Shown here: positions 40,460 through 42,325 of the stretch, one piece after another
Layout of the letters: each line of letters opens with the position of its first letter
Numbering within the stretch: the stretch's first letter is position 1
NCBI GenBank assembly: GCA_947166655.1
Contig: CAMVFC010000011.1
Location: 1 to 42,325, forward strand
Reading direction: 5' to 3'
From: an uncultured Prevotellaceae bacterium
GTDB lineage: Bacteria; Bacteroidota; Bacteroidia; Bacteroidales; Bacteroidaceae
Length of the DNA stretch: 42,325 nucleotides
Program-made: the position numbers and the translations under genes
Notes under the pieces: model-generated
Told to the model about the DNA's origin: nothing
Database searches by the model: none
The model's input: the letters and a program-made list of their open reading frames with translations, nothing else

Positions 40460-40541
40460 GACCGGTTGTCGCAGCGGTGAAGTGCGATTGTCGCAGCGGC
40501 GACGACCGGTTGTCGAAGCGGTGGTGACTGATTGCCGCTGC
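40460..40541. repeat. 22-bp tandem repeat, about four units
   Basis: Units start at 40460, 40482, 40504 and 40526, each 22 bp: GACCGGTTGTCG..., GTGCGATTGTCG..., GACCGGTTGTCG..., GACTGATTGCCG.... The best unit sits in an 18-bp near-palindrome GCGACGACCGGTTGTCGC. No TTTG/CAAA boundary. It shares the period of the other arrays but with weaker symmetry. Confidence 0.7.
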
Positions 40542-40766
40542 ACAGCTGGCCTGCCCAGACATGAGTTGCTCGTGAAGCGGCCTGTGGAAGAGAATGTCAC
40601 AGTAGGGCTCAGCAAGACTGAGATGGCGGCGGCAGCGCTCTCACCCCCGGCGAATGTGCAGGAACGTCTGTATACTGGCTGATGGCCGGTAGGGGGTTGA
40701 TAGCCGATTGGGATTGGTGTCGGTCAGATGACTGTCAGGGCACCTCCGTGGGTGGCATTGAGGCCT

Positions 40767-40803
40767 AAAAAAACTCCCCTGACGCTTGGTGGCATCAGGG
40801 GAG
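40767..40803 (-). terminator. Rho-independent terminator of methylmalonyl-CoA mutase gene
   Basis: A 9-bp perfect stem (CTCCCCTGA / TCAGGGGAG) with a 12-base loop and a run of seven T on the minus strand, 30 bp past the stop. Confidence 0.93.
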
Positions 40804-40832
40804 AACTGTTGTTCAAAAGTGTTGTTTGTCCT

Positions 40833-42325
40833 TTACTTGCCGAGCAGGAGCTTCATCATCTCGCAGGCAGCCTTGGCCACGGAGGTACCGGGGCCGAAGA
40901 CGGCAGCGACGCCGCTCTTGTAGAGGAAGTCGTAGTCCTGGGCGGGGATGACACCGCCGGCGATGACCATGATGTCCTCGCGGCCGAGCTTCTTGAGCTC
41001 TTCGATGAGCTGCGGGATGAGCGTCTTGTGGCCTGCAGCGAGGGAGGAAGCGCCGACGATGTTGACATCGTTCTCCACGGCCTCGCGGGCGGCCTCAGCA
41101 GGTGTCTGGAACAGCGGACCCATGTCGACGTCGAAACCGCAGTCGGCGTAGCCCGTGGCTACCACCTTAGCGCCGCGGTCGTGACCGTCCTGACCCATCT
41201 TGGCTACCATGATACGAGGACGACGGCCCTCCTGTTTTGCGAACTCTTCGGTGAGCCGGCAGGCTTCCTCGAAGTCTGCATCGGCCTTGCTTTCTGAACT
41301 ATACACGCCTGAAATAGTACGGATAACTGCTTTGTAACGACCGACGACGGCTTCGCACGCGTCGGAAATCTCGCCGAGGGTGGCACGGTGGCCAGCGGCG
41401 GTGACGGCGAGGTCGAGGAGGTTGTGCTCGCTCTTCTTGCCATCGGCGAACTCCTGCACGCAGGCGGTGATGGCGGCGAGGTCCTTCTTGACCTGCTCGT
41501 TGTCGCGGCTGGCGCGGAGCTTCTTCAAGCCCTCTTCCTGCTCCAGACGCACGGCGGTGTTGTCGATCTCGAGAATGTCGATGGGATCCTCGTGCTCGAG
41601 ACGGTACTTATTCACGCCGACAATAGTCTGAACGCCGCTGTCGATGCGAGCCTGAGTGCGGGCAGCAGCCTCTTCGATGCGCATCTTGGGCAGACCTGTC
41701 TCGATGGCCTTGGCCATACCGCCGAGCTTCTCAATCTCCTGAATGTGTTCCCAAGCCTTGAGGTACAGCTCTTGCGTCAGCTTCTCGACGTAGTAGGAAC
41801 CTGCCCACGGGTCGATGTGCTTGCAGACCTGCGTCTCGTTCTGGATATAAATCTGAGTATTGCGAGCGATGCGGGCACTGAAGTCTGTCGGCAGAGCGAT
41901 GGCCTCGTCGAGGGCATTGGTGTGGAGTGACTGGGTGTGACCCAGCACGGCAGCCATAGCTTCGATGCAGGTGCGACCCACGTTGTTGAAGGGATCCTGC
42001 TCGGTGAGCGACCAGCCGGATGTCTGTGAGTGCGTGCGCAGTGCCATGGACTTGGGGTTCTTGGCGCCGAAGCTTTTGACGATCTTGGCCCAGAGCAGGC
42101 GGCCGGCACGCATCTTGGCGATTTCCATGAAGTGGTTGACACCGATGGCCCAGAAGAAGCTGAGGCGCGGAGCGAAAGCATCGACGTCGATGCCGGCGTT
42201 GATACCGGCACGGAGGTAGTCCATACCGTCGGCCAGCGTGTAGGCCAGCTCGATGTCTGCGGTGGCACCTGCCTCCTGCATGTGGTAGCCGGAGATGGAG
42301 ATGGAGTTGAACTTAGGCATCTTCT
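40833..42325 (-). CDS. mutA: Methylmalonyl-CoA mutase large (catalytic) subunit, 5' end cut by window
   Basis: An adenosylcobalamin-dependent enzyme interconverting succinyl-CoA and methylmalonyl-CoA, the key step of propionate formation from succinate. About 497 C-terminal residues are present; the frame stays open at the window edge, and the ATG at 42320 is internal ([18 protein letters not shown] belongs mid-protein). Catalytic-barrel segments include [19 protein letters not shown] and [10 protein letters not shown]. The C-terminal B12 domain begins near [17 protein letters not shown] with the base-off DxHxxG motif ([11 protein letters not shown]) and continues [16 protein letters not shown] and [14 protein letters not shown]. 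The complete B12 domain shows this is the catalytic subunit, also named scpA. It ends at a strong terminator. Confidence 0.96.
   Translation of the reverse strand, partial: KMPKFNSISISGYHMQEAGATADIELAYTLADGMDYLRAGINAGIDVDAFAPRLSFFWAIGVNHFMEIAKMRAGRLLWAKIVKSFGAKNPKSMALRTHSQTSGWSLTEQDPFNNVGRTCIEAMAAVLGHTQSLHTNALDEAIALPTDFSARIARNTQIYIQNETQVCKHIDPWAGSYYVEKLTQELYLKAWEHIQEIEKLGGMAKAIETGLPKMRIEEAAARTQARIDSGVQTIVGVNKYRLEHEDPIDILEIDNTAVRLEQEEGLKKLRASRDNEQVKKDLAAITACVQEFADGKKSEHNLLDLAVTAAGHRATLGEISDACEAVVGRYKAVIRTISGVYSSESKADADFEEACRLTEEFAKQEGRRPRIMVAKMGQDGHDRGAKVVATGYADCGFDVDMGPLFQTPAEAAREAVENDVNIVGASSLAAGHKTLIPQLIEELKKLGREDIMVIAGGVIPAQDYDFLYKSGVAAVFGPGTSVAKAACEMMKLLLGK

Overview
The window reads as a chromosomal segment of a Bacteroidales bacterium, most likely Prevotellaceae. 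The protein content is typical of that group: DUF5686, DUF2723 and DUF3098 proteins, a Bacteroidetes-type succinate dehydrogenase/fumarate reductase, and succinyl-CoA:acetate CoA-transferase. Twelve intergenic sites match the Bacteroidetes -7 promoter element TAnnTTTG. The coding DNA is GC-rich for the group. Species assignment cannot be made from sequence alone. Almost all genes are housekeeping genes. There is no phage, integrase, complete insertion sequence, CRISPR array or resistance gene.

Layout. 1-2628: the end of sdhA plus sdhB, closed by a strong terminator. 2629-3696: about 1 kb of stacked repeats. 3697-4791: a Sel1/TonB-domain protein. 4997-12649 (minus): a likely operon running cysE, THUMP RNA methyltransferase, CoA-transferase, U32 protein and DUF5686 outer-membrane protein. 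12923-15778 (minus): an M16 peptidase, divergent from queH. 16563-20598 (minus): DUF2723 membrane glycosyltransferase followed by a polysaccharide deacetylase. 20819-22179 (minus): DUF3098 and a carboxymuconolactone-decarboxylase-family protein. 22180-23096: a second repeat block, then tRNA-Leu(CAA). 23261-28388 (minus): lipoprotein-type ABC permease, rbfA, sufE, a glutaminyl-cyclase-like lipoprotein, and a two-domain amidotransferase/dipeptidase fusion. 28773-31915 (minus): an Lrp regulator and three paralogous FKBP isomerases. 32066-35818 (plus): a sirtuin, a shortened uridine-kinase-like protein, a Fur regulator and TrkH. 36179-36958 (minus): a radical SAM protein, divergent from polyprenyl synthetase, aroQ, O-methyltransferase and a cyclophilin lipoprotein (37016-40038, plus). 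40039-40832: a third repeat block. 40833-42325 (minus): the 3' part of methylmalonyl-CoA mutase.

Metabolism. Fumarate reductase (makes succinate), a succinate-type CoA-transferase (exchanges CoA between succinyl-CoA and acetate) and methylmalonyl-CoA mutase (carries succinyl-CoA toward propionate) all lie within 42 kb. This fits a strict anaerobe that ferments to succinate, acetate and propionate.

The most unusual content is non-coding. Several intergenic arrays have a 22-bp period, built as 16-bp palindromes separated by 6-bp spacers. Three of them are bounded exactly by TTTG and CAAA, although their palindromes differ in sequence. Two of these three sit inside copies of a dispersed element that differ in length by exactly one 22-bp unit (200 versus 178 bp). 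A separate ~222-bp element with terminal inverted repeats occurs twice in opposite orientations. There is also a 44-bp tandem repeat, an 8-bp tandem repeat directly against a start codon, and GC-rich palindromic sequence that appears to have entered two reading frames.
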